NCBI GenBank assembly: GCA_964430855.1
Contig: CAYSHC010000009.1
Coordinates: 5,379-69,378, forward strand
DNA: 64,000 bases
DNA from: JAEZDP01 sp964430855
GTDB taxonomy: Bacteria; Acidobacteriota; Vicinamibacteria; Vicinamibacterales; Vicinamibacteraceae
Direction of reading: 5' to 3'
Under the pieces are notes generated by a model. It did no database searches. It had not been told where the DNA came from and saw only the letters and a program-made list of their open reading frames with translations. Made by a program: the position numbers and the translations under genes. The stretch's first letter is position 1; each line of letters starts with the position of its first letter. Below are positions 32,201 through 39,241 of the stretch, piece by piece.

Positions 32201-33181
32201 ATGACACGAGGGCTTCTGATCGGCGCGCTCGCCTGCGTCTTGGCATCGCCTTTGCCGGCTCCCGCCCAATCCGGGCCGTACGACCTCAGGGAATGGGATG
32301 TCGAGTGGGGCGGGCGCACGCGCGACCCCTCGGTGGCGCCGGACGGCACCGTGTGGTTCGTCGGCCAGGCGGGCAACTATGTCGCGCGCTTCAATCCCGA
32401 GAGCGGGGAGTTCAGGCAGTACACGATCGAGGACGGCACGCACCCGCATACGGTCATCGTCGACGAGGATGGCGTCGCGTGGTACGCGGGTAACCGGAAC
32501 GGCCGCATCGGGCGTATCGACCCCACCTCCGGTGAGGTGAAGACGTTCATGACGGGCGAGGCCCGCGACCCGCACACGATGGTGTTCGACGGCAAGGGGC
32601 ACATCTGGTTCACGTCGCAGGGGTCCAATCGCGTCGGCAGGCTGCACATGGCCAGCGGCAAGGTCGATCTCGTCGTGCCGTACGACCAGCCGTCCAACCC
32701 GTACGGCATCGTGCTCGACCCCCAGGGCAATCCCTGGGTGGCGCTGCTGCGCACCAACCTGGTGGCGAAGATCGATCCGGAGACGCTCGCGGTGACGCGT
32801 TTCGAGCAGGGCGATCCGAAGGCGCGCTCGCGCCGGATCGAGGTGACGCCCGACGGCATGGTCTGGACGGGCGACGAGGCGCGCGGCTTCCTCATCCGCA
32901 TCGATCCGTCGACCGGCGCGACGCGCGAGTGGCAGGTCCCTGGCGGCGCAGGGGCGCGGCCGTACGCCCTCACGAAGGACGGCCAGGGTCGGCTGTGGTT
33001 CTCCGAAACCGGCCCCGAGAAGCGGCTCGTCGGCTTCGATCCGAAGACCGGGCAGTTCTTCGCGAACATCCCGGTCAGCGGCACGATCCGGCACATGGCG
33101 TTCGACCCGTCCACCGGCGCGCTGTGGTTCGGCACCGACGCCAACAAGATCGGGCGCATCATCACCATCTCGCCGTCATGA
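32201..33181 (+). CDS. Secreted Vgb-like (streptogramin lyase family) beta-propeller
   Basis: The 326-residue protein has a signal peptide (1-23, ending PAPAQ) and six to seven blades with the repeat (D)PHTM.FD..G.IWFT and RIDP.TGE, as in virginiamycin B lyase. Family catalytic residues (His and Glu near the propeller centre) may be represented by HPHTV and WFSETGP, but I cannot confirm active-site conservation. Most such periplasmic homologs in environmental bacteria are not resistance enzymes and probably bind or cleave other ligands. Its stop overlaps the start of a CxxCH protein gene by ATGA, so the two are coupled. Confidence 0.85.
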   Translation: MTRGLLIGALACVLASPLPAPAQSGPYDLREWDVEWGGRTRDPSVAPDGTVWFVGQAGNYVARFNPESGEFRQYTIEDGTHPHTVIVDEDGVAWYAGNRNGRIGRIDPTSGEVKTFMTGEARDPHTMVFDGKGHIWFTSQGSNRVGRLHMASGKVDLVVPYDQPSNPYGIVLDPQGNPWVALLRTNLVAKIDPETLAVTRFEQGDPKARSRRIEVTPDGMVWTGDEARGFLIRIDPSTGATREWQVPGGAGARPYALTKDGQGRLWFSETGPEKRLVGFDPKTGQFFANIPVSGTIRHMAFDPSTGALWFGTDANKIGRIITISPS

Positions 33182-33810
33182 CGCGGCGTGGAGGCGCCGT
33201 CGTGCTGGTGGCTGGCGCGATCACGGCGCTGGCCGTCGTGGCGCGCGCGACGGGGGCGGCCGTGCCGGCCGCCGCCACCGCGCCGCACACGCTGGCCGGC
33301 GGTGCCCCCGCGTACCTCGAGGGCGCGCCGCCCGGGTTCTCCGGGGGCTTCGACGAGCCCTCCTGCCACGCCTGCCACTTCCACGGCGACGTCAACTCGG
33401 GCCCCGAGCGGGTCGAGATCGCCGGCGTGCCGGAGCGCTTCAGCGCGGGCGCCCGCTACGTCATCACGGTGACACTGCGCCGGCCCGGCATACGGCTCGC
33501 CGGGTTCCAGCTCACCGCGCGCTTCAAGGACGACGGCAGCCAGGCCGGGCTGCTGGCCGCGGCGCCCGGGGACGCGCCGCGCGTGAAGGTCGAGACGTAC
33601 AACGGCGTCGCGTACGTGAGCCAGCGCAAGGAAGGGACGAGCCTCGCCGACGCCGACCAGGCGCGCTGGTCGCTCGAGTGGACCGCGCCCGACGCGCAGC
33701 GGCCCGTGGTGTTCCACGTCGCCGCAAACGCGGCCGACGGGGACGGGACGGCAGAAGGCGACTACGTCGAGACGGCGTTCGCGGAAGCGATGCCCGCAGG
33801 CGTGCAGTAG
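33178..33810 (+). CDS. Exported single-CxxCH protein with choice-of-anchor/reeler-like domain
   Basis: The 210-residue protein has a signal peptide (about 1-28) and one c-type heme motif CHACH in EPSCHACHFHGDVNSG. A beta-sandwich-like domain of the 'choice-of-anchor V'/reelin type follows: RYVITVTLRRPGIRLAGFQL, then SLEWTAPDAQRPVVFHVAAN. It could be a small cytochrome or a structural CxxCH protein. It is coupled to the Vgb-like propeller by a 4-base overlap, suggesting the two work on the same periplasmic process. Function is not known. Confidence 0.75.
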   Translation: MTRRGGAVVLVAGAITALAVVARATGAAVPAAATAPHTLAGGAPAYLEGAPPGFSGGFDEPSCHACHFHGDVNSGPERVEIAGVPERFSAGARYVITVTLRRPGIRLAGFQLTARFKDDGSQAGLLAAAPGDAPRVKVETYNGVAYVSQRKEGTSLADADQARWSLEWTAPDAQRPVVFHVAANAADGDGTAEGDYVETAFAEAMPAGVQ

Positions 33811-33828
33811 GGGACAGGAGGGACCGCC

Positions 33829-35046
33829 ATGTCACCAGGATCGATGGACCGCCGCACCGTGCTTCGCGGCATGTCAGCCGCCGGCGCGGCACTCGGCCTC
33901 GACGCGTCGCTGACCGTCACGCCCACGGCCGCCGCGCAGATTGGGCCGAAGGACCGCATCAAGGTCACCGCGCTCGACACGTTCGTGCTGAAGAACTCGT
34001 GGGTCTTCGTCAGGATCACGACCGACGCCGGCATCGTGGGCTGGGGCGAGATGCTCAAGGACGATGCGAAGGCGTGTGCGGCGGGGGCGCAGGAGGTCGC
34101 GCGGTACCTCATCGGGCAGGATCCCCTGCGCGTCGTGCACCACTGGCAGGCGATCCATCGCGGTGCGTTCTACCGTGGCGGCCCGATCAAGACAGCCATC
34201 CTCAGCGGCATCGACCAGGCGTTGTGGGACATCAAGGGCAAGGCGTTCGGCGTGCCGGTGTACGAACTGCTCGGCGGCCCGACGCGCGACCGCATCCGCG
34301 TGTACGGCACCGTGAGCGCGGAGACCGGCGTCAACGCGATGAAGGTGGGACCGCTCGGCAGGGATCGCCAGGCCATCAAGTACGTCGAGGGGAAGAAGTT
34401 CGTCGACGAGGTCGTCGAGCGTTTCCGCGCGCTGCGCGAGAAGCACGGCGACAGCGTCGACATCGGCGTCGACTTCCACGGCGCCGTGCAGCCGCCGACG
34501 GCGCTGCTCCTGATGAAGGCACTCGAGCCGTACAACCCGTGGTTCTACGAAGAGATCGTGCAGCCGCTCAACGTGGACGTCATGGCGGAGCTGGCGCGCA
34601 AGACCCACATCCCCATCGCCACCGGCGAGCGCATCTTCACCAAGTGGGGCTTCAGGGAGATCCTCGAGAAGCGCGCTGCCGCCATCCTCCAGCCCGACGT
34701 GTGCTACGCCGGGGGCATCACCGAGATGCGCCTCATCGCGGGCATGGCCGAGGCGTACTACGCGCCCATCGCGCCGCACAACCCGCAGGGGCCCGTCTCG
34801 CTGGCGGCGAGCCTCCAGGTGGCGGCGGCCATCCCCAACTTCCTGATCCAGGAGCGCGGCGACAACGAGCACCTCGACCTGCTGGCCAAACCGATGCCGC
34901 CCGTGCGGGACGGCCATCGCCCGCTGCTCACCGAACCCGGCCTCGGCATCACCATCGACGAGGACAAGCTGATGGCGCAGGTGGGCGAGCCGCGGCTGTA
35001 CGAGACGCGCTACGACCCGGACGACGGCTCGGTGGTCGACTGGTAG
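33829..35046 (+). CDS. Tat-exported galactonate dehydratase-like enolase-superfamily enzyme
   Basis: The 405-residue enzyme has a twin-arginine leader (DRRTVLRGMSAAGAALG) before a mandelate racemase/muconate lactonizing domain. Metal ligands appear as VDFHG (Asp), EEIVQP (Glu) and TGERIF (Glu), and the catalytic histidine is in IAPHNPQGP, as in D-galactonate dehydratase (DgoD). An exported DgoD-like enzyme is uncommon for a normally cytosolic reaction, so its physiological substrate may be another acid sugar. AGGAGGG precedes the ATG. It follows the CxxCH gene by 18 bp, probably in the same operon. Confidence 0.85.
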   Translation: MSPGSMDRRTVLRGMSAAGAALGLDASLTVTPTAAAQIGPKDRIKVTALDTFVLKNSWVFVRITTDAGIVGWGEMLKDDAKACAAGAQEVARYLIGQDPLRVVHHWQAIHRGAFYRGGPIKTAILSGIDQALWDIKGKAFGVPVYELLGGPTRDRIRVYGTVSAETGVNAMKVGPLGRDRQAIKYVEGKKFVDEVVERFRALREKHGDSVDIGVDFHGAVQPPTALLLMKALEPYNPWFYEEIVQPLNVDVMAELARKTHIPIATGERIFTKWGFREILEKRAAAILQPDVCYAGGITEMRLIAGMAEAYYAPIAPHNPQGPVSLAASLQVAAAIPNFLIQERGDNEHLDLLAKPMPPVRDGHRPLLTEPGLGITIDEDKLMAQVGEPRLYETRYDPDDGSVVDW

Positions 35047-35056
35047 CGATCGCCGC

Positions 35057-35689
35057 ATGACGCCGGTCGCCGGGTACTACGGGCTGCTCATCGCGGGCTG
35101 GGTCGGCGCATGGCTGCTCTTCCGGGCGGCGGGCATCGACGCGCTGCCCGGAGCCGCACGATTCGCCTACTGGACCACGGCCAAGCTCCTGATCTGGATC
35201 GCGCTGGTGGCGCTCATCGTCAGGTTCGCCTTCCGGCAACCGCTCGCTGCGTACCTCGGGCTGGTGCGCGCCGCGCGCGGTGTTCGCGTGGGCCTTGCCG
35301 TTGGCGCGGCCTTCGTCGCGCTGGCGGCCGTCTTCGACGTCTTCACGCGCGGCTACGGGTGGCCGTCAGCCGGCTGGGGACAGGTCAACGCCCTCGTGGT
35401 CTCGCCGCTCTTCGAAGAGGTGATGTTCAGGGGGTACGTGCTGCGGACGCTCGAGGACGACGGCTACGGATTCTGGCGGGCCAACCTGACGGCCGCCCTG
35501 ATGTTTCTCGGGCTGCACCTGCCCGGGTGGTTCTTCATGGGAGTCCTCCAGCCGTCGCAGGTGGTCACCGGCGTGAGCATCGTGCTCATCGGCCTCGTCG
35601 CGGGCTACGCCAGGCGTCGTGCAGGGTCCACGTGGGCCGCCGTCGCCATGCACTTTGTCAACAACCTGTACGCGGCGAGCCTTCGGTAG
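35057..35689 (+). CDS. CPBP-family intramembrane metalloprotease
   Basis: The 210-residue integral membrane protein has about six helices and the Abi/CPBP motifs. Motif 1 is FEEVMFRGYVL (Glu120, Glu121, Arg125), motif 2 is FLGLHLPGW (His154) and motif 3 is AMHFVNNLY (His199, Asn203). CPBP proteases process membrane substrates in protein prenylation, bacteriocin immunity or stress signalling. It is 10 bp downstream of the dehydratase gene and may be part of the same transcript, although no functional link is obvious. Confidence 0.88.
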   Translation: MTPVAGYYGLLIAGWVGAWLLFRAAGIDALPGAARFAYWTTAKLLIWIALVALIVRFAFRQPLAAYLGLVRAARGVRVGLAVGAAFVALAAVFDVFTRGYGWPSAGWGQVNALVVSPLFEEVMFRGYVLRTLEDDGYGFWRANLTAALMFLGLHLPGWFFMGVLQPSQVVTGVSIVLIGLVAGYARRRAGSTWAAVAMHFVNNLYAASLR

Positions 35690-35710
35690 CCCCCGACGCG
35701 CGCGGCAGGC

Positions 35711-36139
35711 CTACGCTATCGACAAGCCTTCGTGCGCGAGTTCGAGGGTCTCGATCGCGACGTCGTTGCCGAGCGCGTCGAGCGGCGCGAGCTCGAACTT
35801 CGTCGGCCACGCGCCTGCCAGGTTGAAGCTGACCAGCGCTTCGCCCGCCTCATCGAGCAGCACGATGCTCACCGGGCGCCTGTCGGCGGCGCCGCCGGCG
35901 ACGGCGCGGAACCAGTCCCACAGCTCGCGGTTGGCCGTCAGCCCGCGCTTGAGGGTGACATTGCCGTAACGCGGCAGGCCCGGAAGCTTGCGGATGTCCA
36001 CCTTGTCGCCGCCCTCGCGGTACTCGATGACGGGGATCTCGGCCGTCAGGCCGTGGCACTCGCTGAACCCGGCGGCGGAGACGCCCTCAATCACGACGCG
36101 GAAGTTGAAGTTGCGGTAGGGGTCGTTGCGCTTCGCCAT
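35711..36139 (-). CDS. Contractile tail/injection-system tube protein (gp19-like)
   Basis: The 142-residue protein begins MAKRNDPYRNFNFRVVIEGV and continues GFSECHGLTAEIPVIEYREGGD, LPGLPRYGNVTLKRGLT and WDWFRAVAGG. This matches the Phage_T4_gp19/PF06841 tube family of R-type pyocins, Afp/PVC-type extracellular injection systems and phages. No sheath, baseplate, spike, ATPase or terminase genes are nearby. It follows a small unknown gene on the same strand by 13 bp. It may be an isolated remnant or a tube supplied to an injection system encoded elsewhere. Confidence 0.85.
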   Translation of the reverse strand: MAKRNDPYRNFNFRVVIEGVSAAGFSECHGLTAEIPVIEYREGGDKVDIRKLPGLPRYGNVTLKRGLTANRELWDWFRAVAGGAADRRPVSIVLLDEAGEALVSFNLAGAWPTKFELAPLDALGNDVAIETLELAHEGLSIA

Positions 36140-36152
36140 CGCTGCACGCTCC

Positions 36153-36539
36153 TCAGTAGACCACCCGCGCCTGACCGAGCTCCAGGTACACGCGCAGGTC
36201 GTGCGAGATCCTTTCCTTGTACGTGGTGCCGGCCCGGTCGCGATAGGAGACCGTCGCCGCGATCGTCATCGGCTCGTTGCGCCGGGCGTATTCGTACAGC
36301 GGGTCCACGTACTGCTCGAACGTCTTGCCGGGCGCCATGAAGGCCACACGCCTGAACACCAGCATCGACGTAATGGCCTTGCGCCCGCCGAGGCCGGAGA
36401 ACGGCTCGTCGAACACGGTCGTCACGTCGAGGGCCGGGCGTGCGCCGATGTTCTTCAGGCACACGGAGAGCAGGCCGTCGCGTACGTCCACGTCGAGGAT
36501 GACCTCCGGGCGGACGTCGAAGTCTGGAACGTCTGGCAT
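36153..36539 (-). CDS. Small protein of unknown function upstream of the tail-tube gene
   Basis: The 128-residue protein begins MPDVPDFDVRPEVILDVDVRD and contains LLSVCLKNIGARPALDVTTVF, then FRRVAFMAPGKTFEQYVDPLYEY. The beta-rich pattern LxVxLKNxGxxPAxxV resembles a CARDB/immunoglobulin-like domain used for protein binding. No signal peptide is seen. It is the first gene of a two-gene minus-strand unit with the tube protein, 13 bp apart. This suggests an accessory or chaperone of the tail-like system, but that is inference. I do not recognise the family with certainty. Confidence 0.6.
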   Translation of the reverse strand: MPDVPDFDVRPEVILDVDVRDGLLSVCLKNIGARPALDVTTVFDEPFSGLGGRKAITSMLVFRRVAFMAPGKTFEQYVDPLYEYARRNEPMTIAATVSYRDRAGTTYKERISHDLRVYLELGQARVVY

Positions 36540-36582
36540 GGGCTCCTCGGGGGCTACCGCGGAAGATACAGCAAAACCGCAG

Positions 36583-36588
36583 TATCCT
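36583..36588 (+). promoter_or_regulatory. Putative -10 box (TATCCT), leaderless start
   Basis: TATCCT ends 6 nt before the ATG of the DUF1080 gene, and only CCTCCC lies between, which is not a ribosome site. This fits a leaderless transcript. Confidence 0.35.
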
Positions 36589-36594
36589 CCTCCC

Positions 36595-37290
36595 ATGCCA
36601 CGCCTTCTCTCGCTGACCCTCGCACTGGCAGTGGGCCTGTCGGCTGCTGCCTCGACGCAACCCCAGGGCCGCGCGTCCGGCGACGGTGCCGGGTGGCAGG
36701 TGCTGTTTGACGGCACCTCGCTCGATGCCTGGCGCGGCTACCGGCGCGACACGCTGCCGGAGCGCGGATGGGAGATCAAGGACGGCCTGCTCCGGACCGT
36801 GCCGAAGGTCAAGGGCAGCGAGCTCATCACGCGGGAGAAGTTCCGCGACTTCGAGCTCGAGTGGGAGTGGCGCGTCGCGCCGGGTGGCAACAACGGCGTG
36901 AAGTACTTCGTCACCGAGGACCGTCCCTCGGCGCCCGGCCACGAGTACCAGATGATCGACGACACCGGCTATCCGTCGGCGTTGACGCCCCTCCAGCTCA
37001 CCGGGACGTTCTACGACGTGCTGCCTGCGTCGACCGAGGGAGCGCTTCGGCCCGCCGGCGAGTGGAACACCTCGCGCATTGTCGTGCGCGGCCGGCGCGT
37101 GGAGCACTGGCTGAACGGCCACAACGTCCTGACCTACGAGCTGGGCAGCCCGGAGGTGCAGGCAGGGATCGCGAAGAGCAAGTTCCGGAACGAGCCCGGG
37201 TTCGGGGAGAAGATCGACGGGCACATCATGCTGACCTACCACCAGGATGAGTGCTGGTATCGCCGTATCCGGGTTCGCGCGCTGCACTAG
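36595..37290 (+). CDS. Secreted DUF1080 (3-keto-disaccharide hydrolase family) protein
   Basis: The 231-residue protein has a signal peptide (about 1-21, ending SAAAS) and one DUF1080 domain: GWQVLFDGTSLDAWRGY, FRDFELEWEWRVAPGGNNGVKY, HEYQMIDD, AGEWNTSRIVVRGRRVEHWL and IMLTYHQDECWYRRIRVRAL. PF06439 proteins hydrolyse 3-keto-glycosides in several characterised bacteria. Immediately convergent are genes for a GMC oxidoreductase and its subunit 3, which could supply 3-keto sugars. It is distinct from the paralog at 3592-4263. Confidence 0.9.
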   Translation: MPRLLSLTLALAVGLSAAASTQPQGRASGDGAGWQVLFDGTSLDAWRGYRRDTLPERGWEIKDGLLRTVPKVKGSELITREKFRDFELEWEWRVAPGGNNGVKYFVTEDRPSAPGHEYQMIDDTGYPSALTPLQLTGTFYDVLPASTEGALRPAGEWNTSRIVVRGRRVEHWLNGHNVLTYELGSPEVQAGIAKSKFRNEPGFGEKIDGHIMLTYHQDECWYRRIRVRALH

Positions 37291-37388
37291 GTAGAGGAGG
37301 GCGCGGAACGCGTTGCGCTTGACCCATCGCGCCGGGCGCGTCGCTCGATGCCGTCCTCGTTGACCGCGCCCGCCGCGCCGCCGCGCGC

Positions 37389-38552
37389 CTACCTGCCGCG
37401 CGCCTCGTAGACGAACAGCCCGGACTTGCCGCCCACCACGATCGACGGCGGTGCCCCCGGCGTGAGCGGCACGACGTTGACCTGCATCCCGCCGCCGGCG
37501 CGCGACCCGTAGTCCACGATGTGCCGGATCCACTCGACGCGGTCACCGGCGCGGCGGTACTCGTACCAGTAGAGGCCCAGCGGCTCGCGCTCGCCCGGAT
37601 CGTTGCCGTTGTGCGCCATGTAGCGCTTGCCGGTGACGACATCAGGCTGCCCGTCGCCGTTGACGTCGGCGACGGTGACCGCGTGTCCCTGCGACCACGT
37701 GCTGTCGATGACGTGCGTCGTCCAGGCGCCTCCCTCGCGCTGCTCCAGCCAGAACAGCCCGTAGTCGTGCGCGTTCGAGCTGACGACGTCGGCGCGCCCG
37801 TCGGCATTGACGTCGAGCACGTGCAGGAACGACGTCTGGCCCAGGTCCCACGCCTCGTGGAGTGTCCACGGCTGGTCGGGCTCGGCCGGCGCCTCGAGCC
37901 AGCCCTTTGGCGTGAGGATGTCGGTGCGCCCGTCGCCGTTGACGTCGCCGGCGCCGATGCCGTGGCCGAACGAGCGGTCGGCCACCGTGTGCGGCTCGAA
38001 GCGGCCGGCACGCAGCGCGTACCACGTCAGCGGCGCCTTGGTGTCGCCGAACTGCGGGAGCAACTCGTGCGGCACGCCGTCGTTGTCGAGATCGACGAGG
38101 AAGGCGAACTCCACCGGAGCCTGGGTGGCGACGACGTGCTCCTTCCACGTGCCGGTCGCGGCCCCGCCGGGGTTCTCGTTCCACCAGATCTTCTTCGCGA
38201 ACCACGAGACGCTGAGGACGTCGACATGGCCGTCGCCGTTGACGTCGAGTGGCAGGTCGCTGAAGACGTCCACGTATCCGCTCGTGTAGCCGATGCTGCG
38301 GAAGCGGTGCTTCGTCCACGAGGGTGCTTCGTACCACGCCTCGCCCGAGATGATGTCGAGGCGGCCGTCGCCGTTGATGTCTGCGACCGCCGCTGTCTCG
38401 GACGCTCCCGGGTCGATCATCCGGCCTTCGAAGGCGATGTCGGGCGGGCGCGGCGCCTGGGCCGACAGCAGTACCGTCGCGGTGATGGCCGGAAGGGCGG
38501 CCAGGAAGACGGCCCGAAAGACGGCCCGGAGGGCCGTCCCTACCGTGTGCAT
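37389..38552 (-). CDS. Secreted FG-GAP/VCBS repeat protein with a repeat-encoded leader
   Basis: The 387-residue protein consists of VCBS/FG-GAP repeats, each with a Ca-binding loop such as DINGDGRLDIIS, DVNGDGHVDVLS, DVNGDGRTDILT and DVNGDGQPDVVT, folding as an integrin-like propeller. The leader VGTALRAVFRAVFLAALPA is encoded by the TAG-hairpin repeat and its duplicated arm. The start ATG overlaps the end of the upstream gene by 13 bases. Such proteins bind sugars or mediate surface contacts. It is the third gene of the GMC oxidoreductase operon. Confidence 0.85.
   Translation of the reverse strand: MHTVGTALRAVFRAVFLAALPAITATVLLSAQAPRPPDIAFEGRMIDPGASETAAVADINGDGRLDIISGEAWYEAPSWTKHRFRSIGYTSGYVDVFSDLPLDVNGDGHVDVLSVSWFAKKIWWNENPGGAATGTWKEHVVATQAPVEFAFLVDLDNDGVPHELLPQFGDTKAPLTWYALRAGRFEPHTVADRSFGHGIGAGDVNGDGRTDILTPKGWLEAPAEPDQPWTLHEAWDLGQTSFLHVLDVNADGRADVVSSNAHDYGLFWLEQREGGAWTTHVIDSTWSQGHAVTVADVNGDGQPDVVTGKRYMAHNGNDPGEREPLGLYWYEYRRAGDRVEWIRHIVDYGSRAGGGMQVNVVPLTPGAPPSIVVGGKSGLFVYEARGR
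38520..38542. repeat. TAG-hairpin repeat, copy 4, inside coding sequence
   Basis: GACGGCCC-GGA-GGGCCGTCC abuts the stop codon (CTA at 38540-38542) of the subunit-3 gene. On the minus strand it reads TAG-GGACGG like the other copies, and an extra arm (ACGGCCCGAAAG) follows. The element is also translated as the leader of the VCBS protein. Confidence 0.8.
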
Positions 38553-39241
38553 GACGGGAACTCGAGGAGCGCGGTGTTGCCCGCGTAGCCCAGCTCGTCA
38601 AGCAACCCGGTACGCGACGTGTAATAGCCGTCGGCAGCGAGGTTCTTCATGAGCCGGAAGAAGCGCGGCGGCAGGCGCGGGTCGTCGATGGGCGGTGGCG
38701 CCTGGCCGTCCCTCGCCACCGGTCCACGCTGCGGCGGGGTCCTGTCGGTCGTCGGGACGAAGTACACGAGCCGCCCGGTCTCGTCGGCACGGAAACGGGC
38801 GCGCCGCGCCTCGGTGTCCTCCCTGTCGACGGCATCGCTTGCCGGCTGGAGGATGGCGATCGCCGTGGCCTCGTCGAGCGTCGCGAAGTCCTTCGCACCG
38901 GCGGCGCGAGCCTCGCGGTCGAGCCAGGCGAGCCCTGTGCGTGCCAGCGGCTGGTGCTCCGGGTTGGCCGCGACGACCCGGTCGATGTAGGCGTGCGCGT
39001 CGGCGCCGCTGCCGCCCGGCGTGTCGGTCGGCGGGATGATGACGTCCACGAGGCGTGCGAGCGCGCGGTACTCGGCAGGCGTGAAGAACGACGGCGTGTA
39101 GGGGGCCGAGGGATCCGTCGGGGCCGCCGCCTGCGGCGGCGCGTGGTGCTGCCCGTACAGTTCGTCGCCGGCAAACGGGAACGCGCAGGTGGCGCTGATG
39201 GCGCCCAGCATCTTGAGGGCGGTGCGTCGGGTCTCGGTCAC
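38540..39241 (-). CDS. Gluconate 2-dehydrogenase subunit 3 family protein
   Basis: The 233-residue protein has a Tat-like leader (TRRTALKMLGAISATCAF). It matches the G2DH gamma-subunit family: FFTPAEYRALARLVDVIIPPTDTPGGSGADA and a C-terminal SRTGLLDELGY. These small subunits escort folded GMC-type flavoproteins through Tat and form the membrane dehydrogenase complex. The ATG overlaps the stop of the GMC gene (ATGA), so the two are coupled. No cytochrome c subunit gene is adjacent. The stop codon TAG is the start of a hairpin repeat. Confidence 0.88.
   Translation of the reverse strand: MTETRRTALKMLGAISATCAFPFAGDELYGQHHAPPQAAAPTDPSAPYTPSFFTPAEYRALARLVDVIIPPTDTPGGSGADAHAYIDRVVAANPEHQPLARTGLAWLDREARAAGAKDFATLDEATAIAILQPASDAVDREDTEARRARFRADETGRLVYFVPTTDRTPPQRGPVARDGQAPPPIDDPRLPPRFFRLMKNLAADGYYTSRTGLLDELGYAGNTALLEFPSCTR

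Noticed and set aside
32201..33181. Streptogramin B resistance gene
   Set aside because: The propeller has a signal peptide and is coupled to a CxxCH protein; active-site conservation is uncertain, so a resistance role is not supported.
35711..36539. Prophage
   Set aside because: Only one tail-tube gene and one small unknown protein; no integrase, capsid, terminase or lysis genes, and flanking genes are ordinary chromosomal functions.
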